The position numbers and the translations under genes are program-made. A stretch of DNA of 64,000 nt from assembly GCA_944322785.1 (NCBI GenBank), contig CALUPW010000002.1, positions 1 through 64,000 of the forward strand, written 5' to 3'. This document shows, one piece after another, positions 1 through 10,100 of the stretch (position 1 is the first letter of the stretch; each line of letters opens with the position of its first letter). Below the pieces are notes generated by a model. That model made no database searches and had not been told where the DNA came from. It saw nothing but the letters and a program-made list of their open reading frames with translations. This DNA is from Candidatus Gastranaerophilales bacterium (GTDB lineage: Bacteria > Cyanobacteriota > Vampirovibrionia > Gastranaerophilales > Gastranaerophilaceae).

Positions 1-232
1 GCCTGAATTTCTTTAAAATTTGTTATTTATTACCGTAATATTACAATATTAACAATATAAAAACAATAAATTAGAGCTGTAAATAAACTTATGTTTAAAG
101 ATTAAATACACAAAAAGATGAGATTAAATTTTAAACTATTTATATTTACTATGCGATAATAGCAAAATTCTTAATCCTAAAAAAAATAATTTTAAATTCC
201 TTTATTTGTTTTTATGGTATATTTACCTTTAT

Positions 233-1843
233 ATGACAGAAAAAAAGATAAAAGAAATTAAAAGAAATTTAAAGTATTTGGCAAATGATCTTGCTAAAGA
301 TATTTTATATTATAAAAAATCAATTCTTAAAAAAAATGATATTTTGCAATTTGCTCTTTACAAAAATATGGATAATTTATTTCAAGATATTGAACAATGT
401 ATTTTTAAAGAAACCAAAATTTATTTTTATAAAGAATTTTATAGAAAATATTATGATAAATATATCAATAATCCTTTAGTTCCGCCAATAATCTTAGAAG
501 GTGCGAATATTATAAAATATTTATGGACGGATGGAGACAATAACCCAATTCCAGCCGATAAAGTTTATATAGCCTCTTTGCAGGAAATGAAAAATTTATT
601 AAATGAATTTTTTCAGCTTATCTTTAATACAATATTTTATTACTCTTATAAATATAATATATTAGTAGAAAATTATACAATGAGTGAAGAGTTATTTAAA
701 TTTGATTATTGTAACGAAGATGAGTATAAAGATAGACTGAAACAAATACAAAGAAATTTTAATTTTGAATTTACTAAGCAAGAAATTTTAAATAAAGAAC
801 TCCTCTTTTATAAAAAAGCCATAAATAAAATAATTGAAAATTTGTTTTATTTTGAAGAAAAAACTATTAATACAATCCAAACTCATCAATATTTTTTAAG
901 AGGAATAAAGTTAAATAAATTCAAATATAAAATAGATCACAATATAACTATTAGAAAATTATTATTAAACGAAAAAGAACGAAATAACACTAAGTTTAGT
1001 CATGCTGAAGAAAATTGTATTTTTGAATATAGATTTAAAATTAAGGATTTAGGCAATGTATATTGTAAATCTCAATTATTGCCTATTGTGATAAATTTAG
1101 CACTAAAAAATTGTGCAATTATCACTAAGACGTACAGCTTCCTAAATAGATATGCTGATGGAATTTCAGAAATTGAAAATCCTAATAGACAATATGATGG
1201 CGGTATACCAACTTGTCTTAGCGATGTCCTAATAAAAAATTTACCAAATGTTATAAAATTAGTACAATACTATATAGATAACATAGAAAATAAAGAAATT
1301 CTGTTTTTAAAAATTGCAATTGACTTTTACACACAAGCTATTAATAAAACACATCCAACACATCAAATTACTTATTGCTGTCTAGCTTTAGAAGCTCTTT
1401 TTAATACAAATACAGAAAAGATAACTAAACAATTACGGGACAGATGCTCTTACTTATTATCGCTGATCTTAGGATTAAATAAAAAACAAATATCTAAAAA
1501 TATTAATAAAGCTTATGAGAGTCGTTGTTCATATGTACATGGGCAAGACCCCACTTGTAACAAGGATGATAATTTAGCAAGTAATATTTTTGATTATACT
1601 AGATTTTCTATCTTGATATTTTTAAATTTAATCTCAGATAAAATGTTTTCAAAAAAATTTAAAACTAAAGCACCAAATCTTAATTTTAAAAATTATATTA
1701 ATGAATACTATCTGAATAATATTAATCTAATGTATAATTTAAAAAACGAACTACAAATATACCTAAATAAATCTGCCTGGATAAATAATTTTAAAATAGA
1801 AAAAGCCTATTGCAGACTAAGAGATTTAGAACTTAATTCATAG
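233..1843 (+). CDS. Apea-like HEPN domain protein, probable defence RNase
   Basis: A 536-residue protein with no signal peptide or membrane segment. The C-terminal third has an all-helical HEPN look: a conserved CLALEALF helix is followed by the R-x4-H motif RCSYVH at about residues 430-435. That pair is the catalytic signature of HEPN RNases, and Apea-like HEPN proteins are known abortive-infection effectors. The N-terminal two thirds are not recognised and may sense the trigger. I start at ATG 233; the frame stays open to TTG 206, but ATG is the more usual choice and neither has a clear ribosome site. The gene is strongly AT-rich, stands alone, and lies just outside the 160 bp direct repeat that brackets the next 19 kb. 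Catalysis and defence role are inferred. Confidence 0.6.
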   Translation: MTEKKIKEIKRNLKYLANDLAKDILYYKKSILKKNDILQFALYKNMDNLFQDIEQCIFKETKIYFYKEFYRKYYDKYINNPLVPPIILEGANIIKYLWTDGDNNPIPADKVYIASLQEMKNLLNEFFQLIFNTIFYYSYKYNILVENYTMSEELFKFDYCNEDEYKDRLKQIQRNFNFEFTKQEILNKELLFYKKAINKIIENLFYFEEKTINTIQTHQYFLRGIKLNKFKYKIDHNITIRKLLLNEKERNNTKFSHAEENCIFEYRFKIKDLGNVYCKSQLLPIVINLALKNCAIITKTYSFLNRYADGISEIENPNRQYDGGIPTCLSDVLIKNLPNVIKLVQYYIDNIENKEILFLKIAIDFYTQAINKTHPTHQITYCCLALEALFNTNTEKITKQLRDRCSYLLSLILGLNKKQISKNINKAYESRCSYVHGQDPTCNKDDNLASNIFDYTRFSILIFLNLISDKMFSKKFKTKAPNLNFKNYINEYYLNNINLMYNLKNELQIYLNKSAWINNFKIEKAYCRLRDLELNS

Positions 1844-1865
1844 CTAATTAATAAAAAAACTTATT

Positions 1866-2026
1866 TGTACTGGTCGGAACTTTAGATAACTTGGCAATTT
1901 TAGTCTATAATGACTTTTGTATTTCATATTTGAAGTACAAAAGAGTGCAATAATTGAGTAAATGAATGTACAAAAGCCCTATACATCTCTATACTAAAAA
2001 ACAGCCTCAAATAGGCTGAGTGTTTG
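1866..2026. repeat. Left copy of ~160 bp imperfect direct repeat
   Basis: Collinear with 21323-21484 at an almost constant offset of about 19,457-19,458 bases. The most conserved part is 1982-2010, where 28 of 29 bases match. The repeat ends in the hipA terminator hairpin. It may mark the boundary of an inserted island, or be a 3' flank shared by two related elements. Confidence 0.6.
1996..2018 (-). terminator. Rho-independent terminator of hipBA
   Basis: Read on the minus strand, stem CAGCCT, loop ATTTG and stem AGGCTG are followed by a run of T. It lies about 30 bases after the hipA stop codon. Confidence 0.75.
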
Positions 2027-2050
2027 CACAAATAGACACTTATTGTAAGA

Positions 2051-3157
2051 TTAACCAAGTAATTTTGAACATTTTTCTTGAATATCTAATGTAATATCTT
2101 TTGCTAGTTTTTCCTTGAGTCCTATATTTTTTGCAACCGCTAATATATCATTTAAAGTCGGATTTTTGCCCTCGCCATTAATTGTTGTTGCATGTTCTCC
2201 ATTAAAAGAATAACTGTATGTCAGGTCATACGCAGGAGATAAGTGCCATTCTTTTTTTGTACCATCAAAAAGAAAAGAAAAATTCTTTGAATGGTCATCT
2301 CTGTTGTTTGCAAATACATTAAAACACATTAGCCTGAATAATTGTTCAATATCCTGATAATTTCTTGTTAATTCAAGTGTTAATTTCATCAATGTATTGT
2401 AATCAAGATTAGGAAGCCTGTGGCTTGTCTCTAAAAGTCCGCTAACTGATACCATATGAACTTTTTTGCCGTTTTTGCGATCAAATCTTTTTATCCCAAA
2501 ATATCCTGAATAAATTTTAGAAGAGAAAAGCCTTGTCTCGGTCATATTTATTCCGCAATCTTTTGCACATAATGAATATTGATATTCTTTTTCACCAATA
2601 TTTTTAGGATCAGAGGATGATGGAAACTTAATAATCCAATCCTCGTTGTTAATAGATGTCAAAATCTTTGGTCTTGCACCACCAGATGAGCCACCTAATT
2701 TAAAAAGTTCATCCAAATTTTCTGAATTTTGTGATTCTAATATCTTTGAACATTCTTGAGCAAGAATATCGTAATCTGCGATACTATTTTCTGATTCAAA
2801 TCTATGTTCTGGCCTATAAGTTAAAGCCCCCATACCACTTTCTTGCACAACAGCAAGCCGGTTAAGGTTATCAATTTCAGCAGGATTAATTTTGTTTTTT
2901 AAAAATAATCTGTCAACAAGCAGCCGCCCCCAACCGTCAGGCAAACTGTCATTAAAGACGCCAAATAAACCGCCAAAAGGGTCGTATTTTGGAATAAAAA
3001 CTTTTTTGATGAGCGGTAAACTAAAAGGTGAAATGCTAAACCCATTATTCAACCAATCTAAATCATATTCAAAGGCAACAACTCTATCTGGAGTTTTTGC
3101 CAGAGTACCAACTAAAATATCATTATAAAAAACTTTTAAATATTTATATTTATCCAT
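2051..3157 (-). CDS. hipA: HipA-family serine/threonine kinase toxin
   Basis: A 368-residue cytoplasmic protein with the full HipA layout: an N-terminal couple-HipA domain, the FNDSLPDGWG element, a glycine-rich GGSSGGARPK ATP-binding loop, the catalytic NRDDHSKN motif around residues 285-295, and a following LSPAYDLTYS metal-binding segment. HipA kinases phosphorylate targets such as glutamyl-tRNA synthetase and slow growth; the target here is unknown. It overlaps the 3' end of hipB by 8 bases, so the two are translationally coupled, and a terminator follows it. All key kinase residues appear intact, so the toxin is probably active. Confidence 0.92.
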   Translation of the reverse strand: MDKYKYLKVFYNDILVGTLAKTPDRVVAFEYDLDWLNNGFSISPFSLPLIKKVFIPKYDPFGGLFGVFNDSLPDGWGRLLVDRLFLKNKINPAEIDNLNRLAVVQESGMGALTYRPEHRFESENSIADYDILAQECSKILESQNSENLDELFKLGGSSGGARPKILTSINNEDWIIKFPSSSDPKNIGEKEYQYSLCAKDCGINMTETRLFSSKIYSGYFGIKRFDRKNGKKVHMVSVSGLLETSHRLPNLDYNTLMKLTLELTRNYQDIEQLFRLMCFNVFANNRDDHSKNFSFLFDGTKKEWHLSPAYDLTYSYSFNGEHATTINGEGKNPTLNDILAVAKNIGLKEKLAKDITLDIQEKCSKLLG

Positions 3158-3428
3158 TTATAACTTCCTCAATTGAGTTATAGCTTTTTTGCGTGAATAA
3201 ATTTTCTAAATCCTGCTCTAAATTAAGAGCTATTAGAATTTTTATAAAAGAATTCAAAGAAATTTCATACTTGGACTCAAACCTTTTAATAGAACCCAGA
3301 CTAACACCTGATTTTATAGCAAGCTGAGCTTGAGAAATTTTAAGCTTTTTTCGATGCTGCTTAATTCTCTCAACCAATTCTTTTGCAATATCATTAGGAG
3401 TTTTAGGATTAAATAAGGAATTATTCAT
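3150..3428 (-). CDS. hipB: HipB-like XRE antitoxin and autorepressor
   Basis: A 92-residue protein with an N-terminal acidic/basic helix and a lambda-repressor-type helix-turn-helix at about residues 28-75 (SQAQLAIKSGVSLGSIKRFE). It comes first in the operon and overlaps hipA by 8 bases, the usual HipBA order. HipB proteins neutralise HipA and repress their own promoter. That fits the two near-identical palindromes upstream, one of which covers the first base of the start codon. Confidence 0.9.
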   Translation of the reverse strand: MNNSLFNPKTPNDIAKELVERIKQHRKKLKISQAQLAIKSGVSLGSIKRFESKYEISLNSFIKILIALNLEQDLENLFTQKSYNSIEEVING

Positions 3429-3487
3429 AGATAATATATTATACCAAATTTAATAAAAAGTCAATATTTAGATAATATATTATCTAA
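3428..3487. promoter_or_regulatory. Two HipB operator palindromes
   Basis: Positions 3468-3487 are a perfect 20 bp palindrome, TTAGATAATATATTATCTAA. A near copy, TAGATAATATATTATACC, occupies 3428-3445 and touches the hipB start codon. The two centres are about 41 bp apart, close to four helical turns, which would place two dimers on the same DNA face. Autoregulation is inferred from HipBA precedent. Confidence 0.7.
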
Positions 3488-3575
3488 TATTTTAAAAGAC
3501 AAATAATGCAGCAAAATGAAATTGTGTTGTATTTGAGGTGTTTCACATCTTAAATTATAAATGCAAGATTCAAGA

Positions 3576-5264
3576 TTAATTAAGAATTTTACCTCCAACT
3601 TTGACGTTTTTAAAATCTTCAATAGTCAATGGAGAATTTTTTATAAAGACATTATCCTTAACTAATTTAAGTTTACTAATATTAGCAACTTGTGAATGAC
3701 TAAAATCAGCACTCATGCCAATACTTCTGAGGTTTCTTAAGTCAATGACTTTTGAATAGCTAAAAATAGCTCCTTCTCCAATAGATTTGAGGCTTCTTAA
3801 ATCTGTAACCCTTGAATGACTGAAATTTGCAAACTCTCCAATAGATTTAAGATTTCTTAAATCTATAGCCTGTGAATTACTGAAATCAGCGTCCCCACGA
3901 ATATATTCTAGACTTCTTAAATCGACAACCTGTGAATTACTAAAATAAGCATCTCTTCCGATAGTTTTAAGATTTTCTAAGTTAGTAACCTGGGAATTTC
4001 TAAAATCAGCATCTATACCAATAGATTTGAGATTTCTTAAATCAACAACCTGAGAATTTCTGAAATTAGCACACCAGCCAATATATTCAAGATTTCTTAA
4101 ATCAGTAGCCTGTGAATTACTAAAATCAGCATCTCCTTCGATTCTTTTAACTTTTTCCAACAGTTTGTTTTCATCTATTCCTAAATCTTTAAATGTGTAG
4201 TCTTTAGATGGCTGTCCGTATTTTGAAATTGTTAAATATCCATCTTTATCTTCTTCCACTTTTTTTCCAAAGTAGTTATAAATTTTTTTAACGTCATTCT
4301 TTTTTATGGCTTCTTTTAAATCTTTTTTTATTTTCTTTATTTCTGTTTTTATTAATTTTGCTGATTTTATTTCTTTTTTAGCATCTGTCGTGAGTTTTAG
4401 CTTATTTTCAGATATGTATTTTTGTATAATATCAAGATAATTAAGAGGAATTTTGTTATTGTTTTGCTCTCCTTGAATTTCTTTTATTTCTTCCTCTATA
4501 AACCTAATCCCTAATTTGGGTTTGCCGTTTTCAAGATATACGTGGAAATCACCTTGCCACAAATATGGTTCAGCATTGGAACTTTTTGTACACCAGGTTT
4601 TATAGGAAAATACCTTTAATTTTTCAACATTTGCCTTAAAATTTTTCGGGTCGTGTTTTGCTGATGGAATGATTACCCATTTTGTCGCAGTTTCACTGGT
4701 ATCTGTTTCTATATCATCCATATAAAATGCACGTAGTTTATTTTGATACATTTTCTTAAAATCAAACTGGTATTTGGGGTTATTTTTAGTATTTTTATCA
4801 ATTTCATCTATGCAATCAGCAAGAACACCTTTATTTAATACCGGCGGAATATTATCGTTATCGGGTTCTAAATATTTTGTTATTGCATTCAAAATCAAAA
4901 GCGCAGTTGTTTTTTTATAAGCATTATTTTCATCTAAAACATAACCAAACCATTCTCCTAACATTGCTTTTCGTTGAATTTCAGTTTCCTCATGACGACC
5001 TCCAAAGTCATTGTCTGCGATTACTTTTGCCTGTTCCCCTGCCCATTTTTGCAAATCATTGTTTGAGTTGAATTTTTCAATAGGTGCCTGGAATTTTTGA
5101 ACAACTGCTAAATCTATCCCTTCAAACTCTGATTTTTTCATCGCACCGAATGAAATAGTATCACACGTAAGTGGAGTAAGGTTTGGATAATTCACACATT
5201 TGTGTTTTGCATTACTTTGAACTTTTCTATATTGAAAATTTATTGGGATGAGATTTATAAACAT
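3576..5264 (-). CDS. Repeat protein with N-terminal leader and PcfJ-like region
   Basis: A 562-residue protein in three parts. The first 40 residues form a leader ending SFGA, like the leaders of the genes at 35244 and 59239. A middle globular region (about 170-290, with the KTWCTKSSN and LWQGDFHVYL segments) resembles PcfJ-like phage and plasmid proteins. After a lysine-rich helix, the last ~190 residues are tandem 20-residue repeats of the form IGxxADFxNSQVxDLRNLxS, which should build a solenoid like a leucine-rich repeat. Near-identical repeats suggest recent expansion. Function is unknown; surface or effector binding is a guess. It is divergent from the recombinase at 5446. Confidence 0.6.
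   Translation of the reverse strand: MFINLIPINFQYRKVQSNAKHKCVNYPNLTPLTCDTISFGAMKKSEFEGIDLAVVQKFQAPIEKFNSNNDLQKWAGEQAKVIADNDFGGRHEETEIQRKAMLGEWFGYVLDENNAYKKTTALLILNAITKYLEPDNDNIPPVLNKGVLADCIDEIDKNTKNNPKYQFDFKKMYQNKLRAFYMDDIETDTSETATKWVIIPSAKHDPKNFKANVEKLKVFSYKTWCTKSSNAEPYLWQGDFHVYLENGKPKLGIRFIEEEIKEIQGEQNNNKIPLNYLDIIQKYISENKLKLTTDAKKEIKSAKLIKTEIKKIKKDLKEAIKKNDVKKIYNYFGKKVEEDKDGYLTISKYGQPSKDYTFKDLGIDENKLLEKVKRIEGDADFSNSQATDLRNLEYIGWCANFRNSQVVDLRNLKSIGIDADFRNSQVTNLENLKTIGRDAYFSNSQVVDLRSLEYIRGDADFSNSQAIDLRNLKSIGEFANFSHSRVTDLRSLKSIGEGAIFSYSKVIDLRNLRSIGMSADFSHSQVANISKLKLVKDNVFIKNSPLTIEDFKNVKVGGKILN
3690..4145 (-). repeat. 60 bp tandem coding repeats
   Basis: About seven to eight 60-base units encode the 20-residue repeats. 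The DNA itself repeats with point changes (phrases such as ctaaaatcagca and tttcttaaatc recur every 60 bases), so units can be gained or lost by slippage or recombination without a frameshift. Confidence 0.7.
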
Positions 5265-5445
5265 TCTATATTCTTTTTGGATTGTACAAGCATTATAAAA
5301 ATGCTAAATGTCCAAAATTGTTATTTCTGCCGTATTTTGTTACAAAGTTTAATGAAATTATAATAAAAAGTCCATTTGTGTGTCATTAGACTTTACTTTT
5401 TTAATGGTAGAAGCAATCATTGTCTGAGATTAAGCGAGTTTAAAA

Positions 5446-5985
5446 ATGAATGTAGTACAACCTATAAAAAAGCTAGAAGATATCCAAAAGATTAAAAAAA
5501 TTTTGGCAAAAAAGCCAAGAGATGCACTGCTTTTTAGTTTTGGGATAAATACAGGACTTAGAATATCTGATATATTATCGCTTGATGTTGGGGATGTAAA
5601 AGATAGAGATTATATTGAAATAAGAGAGAAAAAGACGAATAAGTATAAGAAATTTCCGCTTAATAGGTTTTTGAAGGAGGAGATTGATTTATTTGTAGAA
5701 GATTTGCCTTGGGGACAACCGCTTTTTTATACACAAAAACATTGCAGGCTTGATAGAGCACAGGCGTATAGAATTTTAAATAAAGCTGTACAAGCTGTTG
5801 GTGTGAAGGAAAGAATCGGAACACATACGCTGAGAAAGACATTCGGATATCATCATTATAAAAAATATAATGATATAGTACTCCTGCAAAAAATTTTTAA
5901 CCACTCCTCGCCATCAGTAACGCTTCGCTACATAGGAATCGAACAAGACACAATAGACGAAAGCTACAGGAATTTTTATTTGTAG
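5446..5985 (+). CDS. Short tyrosine recombinase (integrase family)
   Basis: A 179-residue site-specific recombinase made almost entirely of the catalytic domain. Visible active-site residues are the first Arg in NTGLRISD, a beta-hairpin Lys in KKTNKYKK, HTLRK, the His in FNHSS and the Tyr in TLRYIG. The N-terminal DNA core-binding domain of full integrases is missing, as in small invertase-type or helper recombinases. It lies 3.5 kb inside the left 160 bp repeat and is the only catalytic tyrosine recombinase seen in the accessory region, so it may move or invert part of the island. Substrate sites are not identified. Confidence 0.85.
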   Translation: MNVVQPIKKLEDIQKIKKILAKKPRDALLFSFGINTGLRISDILSLDVGDVKDRDYIEIREKKTNKYKKFPLNRFLKEEIDLFVEDLPWGQPLFYTQKHCRLDRAQAYRILNKAVQAVGVKERIGTHTLRKTFGYHHYKKYNDIVLLQKIFNHSSPSVTLRYIGIEQDTIDESYRNFYL

Positions 5986-6166
5986 AAATTTTAATACATC
6001 ATTAACAAAAAGCTATAAATAGAAAGTAAGAATATGAAAAATTCTCCAACTATATAAAATTAAGTTGGTCGAATATTAAATTTTTGCTATAAATTCATAT
6101 TATATGGCTCAACATAGTATATAAAAATATTTATGCTATTATATTCTTATAATTATGAGGTTGTAA

Positions 6167-7150
6167 ATGAGTGTTGTCTTGCAAGAAAGAGTAGATATAA
6201 AAGAAAATATCTTATTTGAACTTGATAAAGATCTTTTAAATATTTTATTAAAAGACAGAACTTCAAATAATAACTTGTTATGGGCAACAGATGAATATAA
6301 TTATTTAGGGGAAAATTATTCTGCAAACAAGCAAATAACTATTGAGTTAATTACAGATGTTAACGGTGAAGTCATAAAGCCACGTGTTGAAAAAACAAAA
6401 ACGGAGCAAGCTTTGAGAATTAAACAAAAAGCAGAAGTATTCACTCCTTCTTGGGTTTGCAATGCTCAAAACAATTTAATTGACAACGCATGGTTTGAAA
6501 AAGAAGATGTTTTTAATAAAGAACTTGAAAAAGGCTGGGAAACAAATAAAAAAACAATAAGTTTTCCTAAAAAACTGCAAAAAACTTGGCAAGATTATGT
6601 TAATGACACACGTTTAGAAATAACTTGTGGTGAAGCACCATATTTAACAAGCAGATACGATGCAGTCACTGGTATATATATTATTGTTCCAGAAAGAATC
6701 GGTTTGTTAGACAGAAAACTTCGTGTGGTTCGTGAAAATACAGAGACAAAAAAAGAATGGATAGAATGGGCGAAAGTTGCTGTTCAAAACATATATGGTT
6801 ACGATTGGCAAGGGGATAATGTATTTTTAGCAAGAGAAAATATTTTAATTTCTACTGCAGAACATTACGAATACAGATTTAATGAAAAAATGCCAGTTGA
6901 TATATTGAAAGAATTTGCAAAAATTATTTCTTGGAATATATGGCAAATGGATGGTTTAAAATGTGTTATACCAAATAGTTGTAAACCAATTAAGAAAGGA
7001 CAACTTGAATTATTTTCGCCGATAGACAAGGTAGAAGAGTGCCCAGGATGCAAGAAAAATGATATTTATAACCATACGGGTGTGTATTGTAAAATAATGG
7101 ATTGGAATACTAATAAACCTGAGCAATTTGTATCTTTATTAAAGGGGTAA
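6167..7150 (+). CDS. Restriction-system M-like subunit
   Basis: A 327-residue protein matching, from memory, a family annotated as restriction endonuclease subunit M. Marks are the RIKQKAEVFTPSWVC segment (FTP motif around residue 90), TWQDYVNDTRLEITCGEAPYL (~145-160), GLLDRKLRVV, and YDWQGDNVFLARENIL. Near the C terminus are SWNIWQMDGLK and four cysteines (CPGCKKN plus later Cys) that could bind zinc. A classical DxxxGxG or NPPY motif is not clear, so catalytic activity is uncertain. The stop codon is 2 bases before the next gene, so it should be made together with the large fusion protein and may form a complex with it. Confidence 0.7.
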   Translation: MSVVLQERVDIKENILFELDKDLLNILLKDRTSNNNLLWATDEYNYLGENYSANKQITIELITDVNGEVIKPRVEKTKTEQALRIKQKAEVFTPSWVCNAQNNLIDNAWFEKEDVFNKELEKGWETNKKTISFPKKLQKTWQDYVNDTRLEITCGEAPYLTSRYDAVTGIYIIVPERIGLLDRKLRVVRENTETKKEWIEWAKVAVQNIYGYDWQGDNVFLARENILISTAEHYEYRFNEKMPVDILKEFAKIISWNIWQMDGLKCVIPNSCKPIKKGQLELFSPIDKVEECPGCKKNDIYNHTGVYCKIMDWNTNKPEQFVSLLKG

Positions 7151-7152
7151 AA

Positions 7153-10100
7153 ATGGTCGTTAATATAGAAGATCTAAATGAAATAATTATTGGGCGTGTT
7201 GAGCCACATATATATGCGTTCTCTACAAATACTATACCTAATTATCTTAAAGTTGGAGACACATATCGACCTGTGTCTATTCGTTTAAAAGAGTGGAAAA
7301 AATATTATCCCGAACTTGAAGAACAATTCCAAAATACAGCAAAAATTGATGAAAATACCTATTTTCGCGATTATTCAATACACAAATATTTAGAGGATGA
7401 ACTTAGAAAAGAACGTTTAAAACAAGAAGATATAGATCATTCCGTTTATTATTCTAATGAGTTTTTTAAAGGCGCAACAAAAAATGATATTGAAAATGCC
7501 ATTGAAGATATAAAAAAAGATTATAGTCAAAGAGGAGAAAAATATGGTTATTATAATGCTGAAACGATGCTTCCAATACAAGTAAGATATAGCTCCACAG
7601 GTTATTGGAACCCGAGACCAAATCAACAAGATGCCATTAATGCATTCAAACATGCTGTTGATATTGGAAGAAATAATTTATTGATGTATGCTGTCATGCG
7701 TTTTGGAAAATCTTTTACATCAATGTGTTGTGCTAAAGAAATCAATGCCAATTTCGTAATTGTAGTGTCAGCAAAAGCAGACGTTAAAGACGAGTGGCGT
7801 AAAACAGTTGAATGTGCGGATAATTTTAGAAATGACTATGAATTTATGTCGTCAGAAGATTTAGCTAGGAATCATTCCGTAGTGATTGATGCGCTTTCTA
7901 GTGATAAAAAAATAGTTTTATTTCTAACATTACAAGATTTGCAAGGAGATATTATCAAAGATAAACATCGACAAGTTTTTGGGCAACAGATAGACCTTTT
8001 GATAATTGATGAAACTCATTTTGGTGCTAGAGCAGATAAATACGGGCAAGTATTAAAAGATCCTGTCTTTAAAGGTGAAAAATGCCATAAAAAAGATGCT
8101 GATGATTATATTGAAACGAATGATGCAGAAGAAGCAATAAAAGTGCTTGATGCAAAAATAAAACTTCACTTATCTGGCACTCCATATAGAATTTTAATGG
8201 GAGGAGAATTTAAAAAGGAAGATATTATTGCTTTTTGCCAATTCTCAGACATAGTTCAAGCCCAAGAACAATGGGATAAAGAAAATTTATTAAAAGATGA
8301 AGATGAAAATTCAACTCCATTAAGAGAATGGGATAATCCTTATTATGGTTTTCCGCAAATGATAAGATTTGCTTTTAATCCAAATGATTCTACAAGAAAA
8401 AAATTAGAAGAACTTAGCAATTTGGGTGTTAAATACACATTATCAGCACTTTTAAAGCCATTGTCCGTTAAGAAAACTGAGGATAATTTACATAAAAAGT
8501 TTAAATATGAACAAGAAGTGTTAGATTTATTACAAATTATTGATGGGAGCAAAGAAGATGAAAATATCCTAGGTTTTCTTGATTATGACAAAATTAAAAG
8601 CGGTAAAATGTGTAGACATATTGTTTTTGTTTTACCTTTTTGTGCATCTTGTGATGCTTTAGAAACTTTAATAAAAGAAAATGCTGGAATTTTCAAGAAT
8701 TTAAATGAATATGAAATAATAAATATTTCAGGCATTGAAAATGCTAATTTATATAATTCCCCAAAGACTATAAAAGACAAAATAAAAGAATTGGAAAAGG
8801 AAAATAAAAAAACTATAACTTTGACAGTAAACAGAATGCTTACTGGAAGTACTGTTGAAGAATGGGATACAATGATATATCTCAAGGATACTGCATCTCC
8901 TCAAGAATATGATCAAGCTGTATTTAGACTTCAAAATCAATATATAAAGACCTTTAAAGATAAAAATGGTGATAATATAAAGTTTAATATGAAACCACAG
9001 ACTTTACTTGTGGATTTCTCGCCTAATAGAATGTTTCAGATGCAAGAGCAAAAAGCTCAAATTTATAATGTAAATGTTGATGAAGCAGGAAATAGCAAAC
9101 TAAAAGATCGTATCGAAGAAGAGTTGAGAATTTCACCAATTATAGTAATTAATAAAAGTAAAATTGCACAAGTCCAAGCATCGGACATATTAGATGCCGT
9201 AAGTAGATATTCAATGAATCGTGGTGTTGCTGAGGAAACAAACGATATTCCGGTTGATTTGGATTTAATAAAAATATCCGAAATATGGGATACTATCAGT
9301 AAAGAGAATGAGCTAGGTTCAAAATCTGGATTCGAATTTAAAGCTATCGAAGGCGAGGGGGATGAATTAGAGATCCCTAATGGAGACGATAATGGCAACA
9401 ACGAAACAGATACAAGCTCAACTGACCCCAATGGAGAATCGAATGGAACATCAGAATCAGATGGTGGTAACAAAAAAGATCCCGTAAAACAATTCAGAAT
9501 GTATTATGCAAGAATCTTATATTATGCTTTTCTTACTAATGAACAAGTTTATTCAATTGATAGTATAATTGGAAGTCTTGATAATGAAGATAACAAAAGA
9601 ATATTCAGAAATTTAGGTTTAGACGTAAATGTTGTAGAAGCTCTAAAAAATAACATGGATAAATTTATGCTAAGAATTTTGGATTATAAAATCCAGAATC
9701 TAAATAAATTATCTAATGAAAGCAATTTAGAACCGTTGGAACGTGCAAATATAGCAAATCAAAAATTTGGTAAAATTGGAGAATCAGAAGTTGTCACACC
9801 AGAGAAAGTAGCAACCGAAATGATAAATCTCTTGCCAGATGAATTTTTGAATAAATGTATAGAGAATAAAGAGCCAATACTTGATATTGCCTCTAAAGAG
9901 GGTGAGTTTGCGATTGCATTATATAAAAGATTTAAAGCTCTTGGCTATAATCTTGAAGATTACAAAGATTTGATTTATTCTATTCCTACATCAAATATTA
10001 CTTATGAATTTACAAGAAAAATATATGAACTTTTAGGCTTAAATATCAGTAGTATTGCAAAAAAATTTAATTCATATGATTTATTGAAAATTAAATGTGG

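Noticed and set aside
3690-4145. CRISPR-like regular spacing of repeats
   Set aside because: The 60-base period is fully coding, with in-frame 20-residue repeats and no unique spacers.
5446-5985. The 179-residue recombinase as the integrase of the tRNA-Ile element
   Set aside because: It lies about 16 kb outside the 42 bp repeats and lacks the arm-binding domain needed to use the TACATAAA sites.
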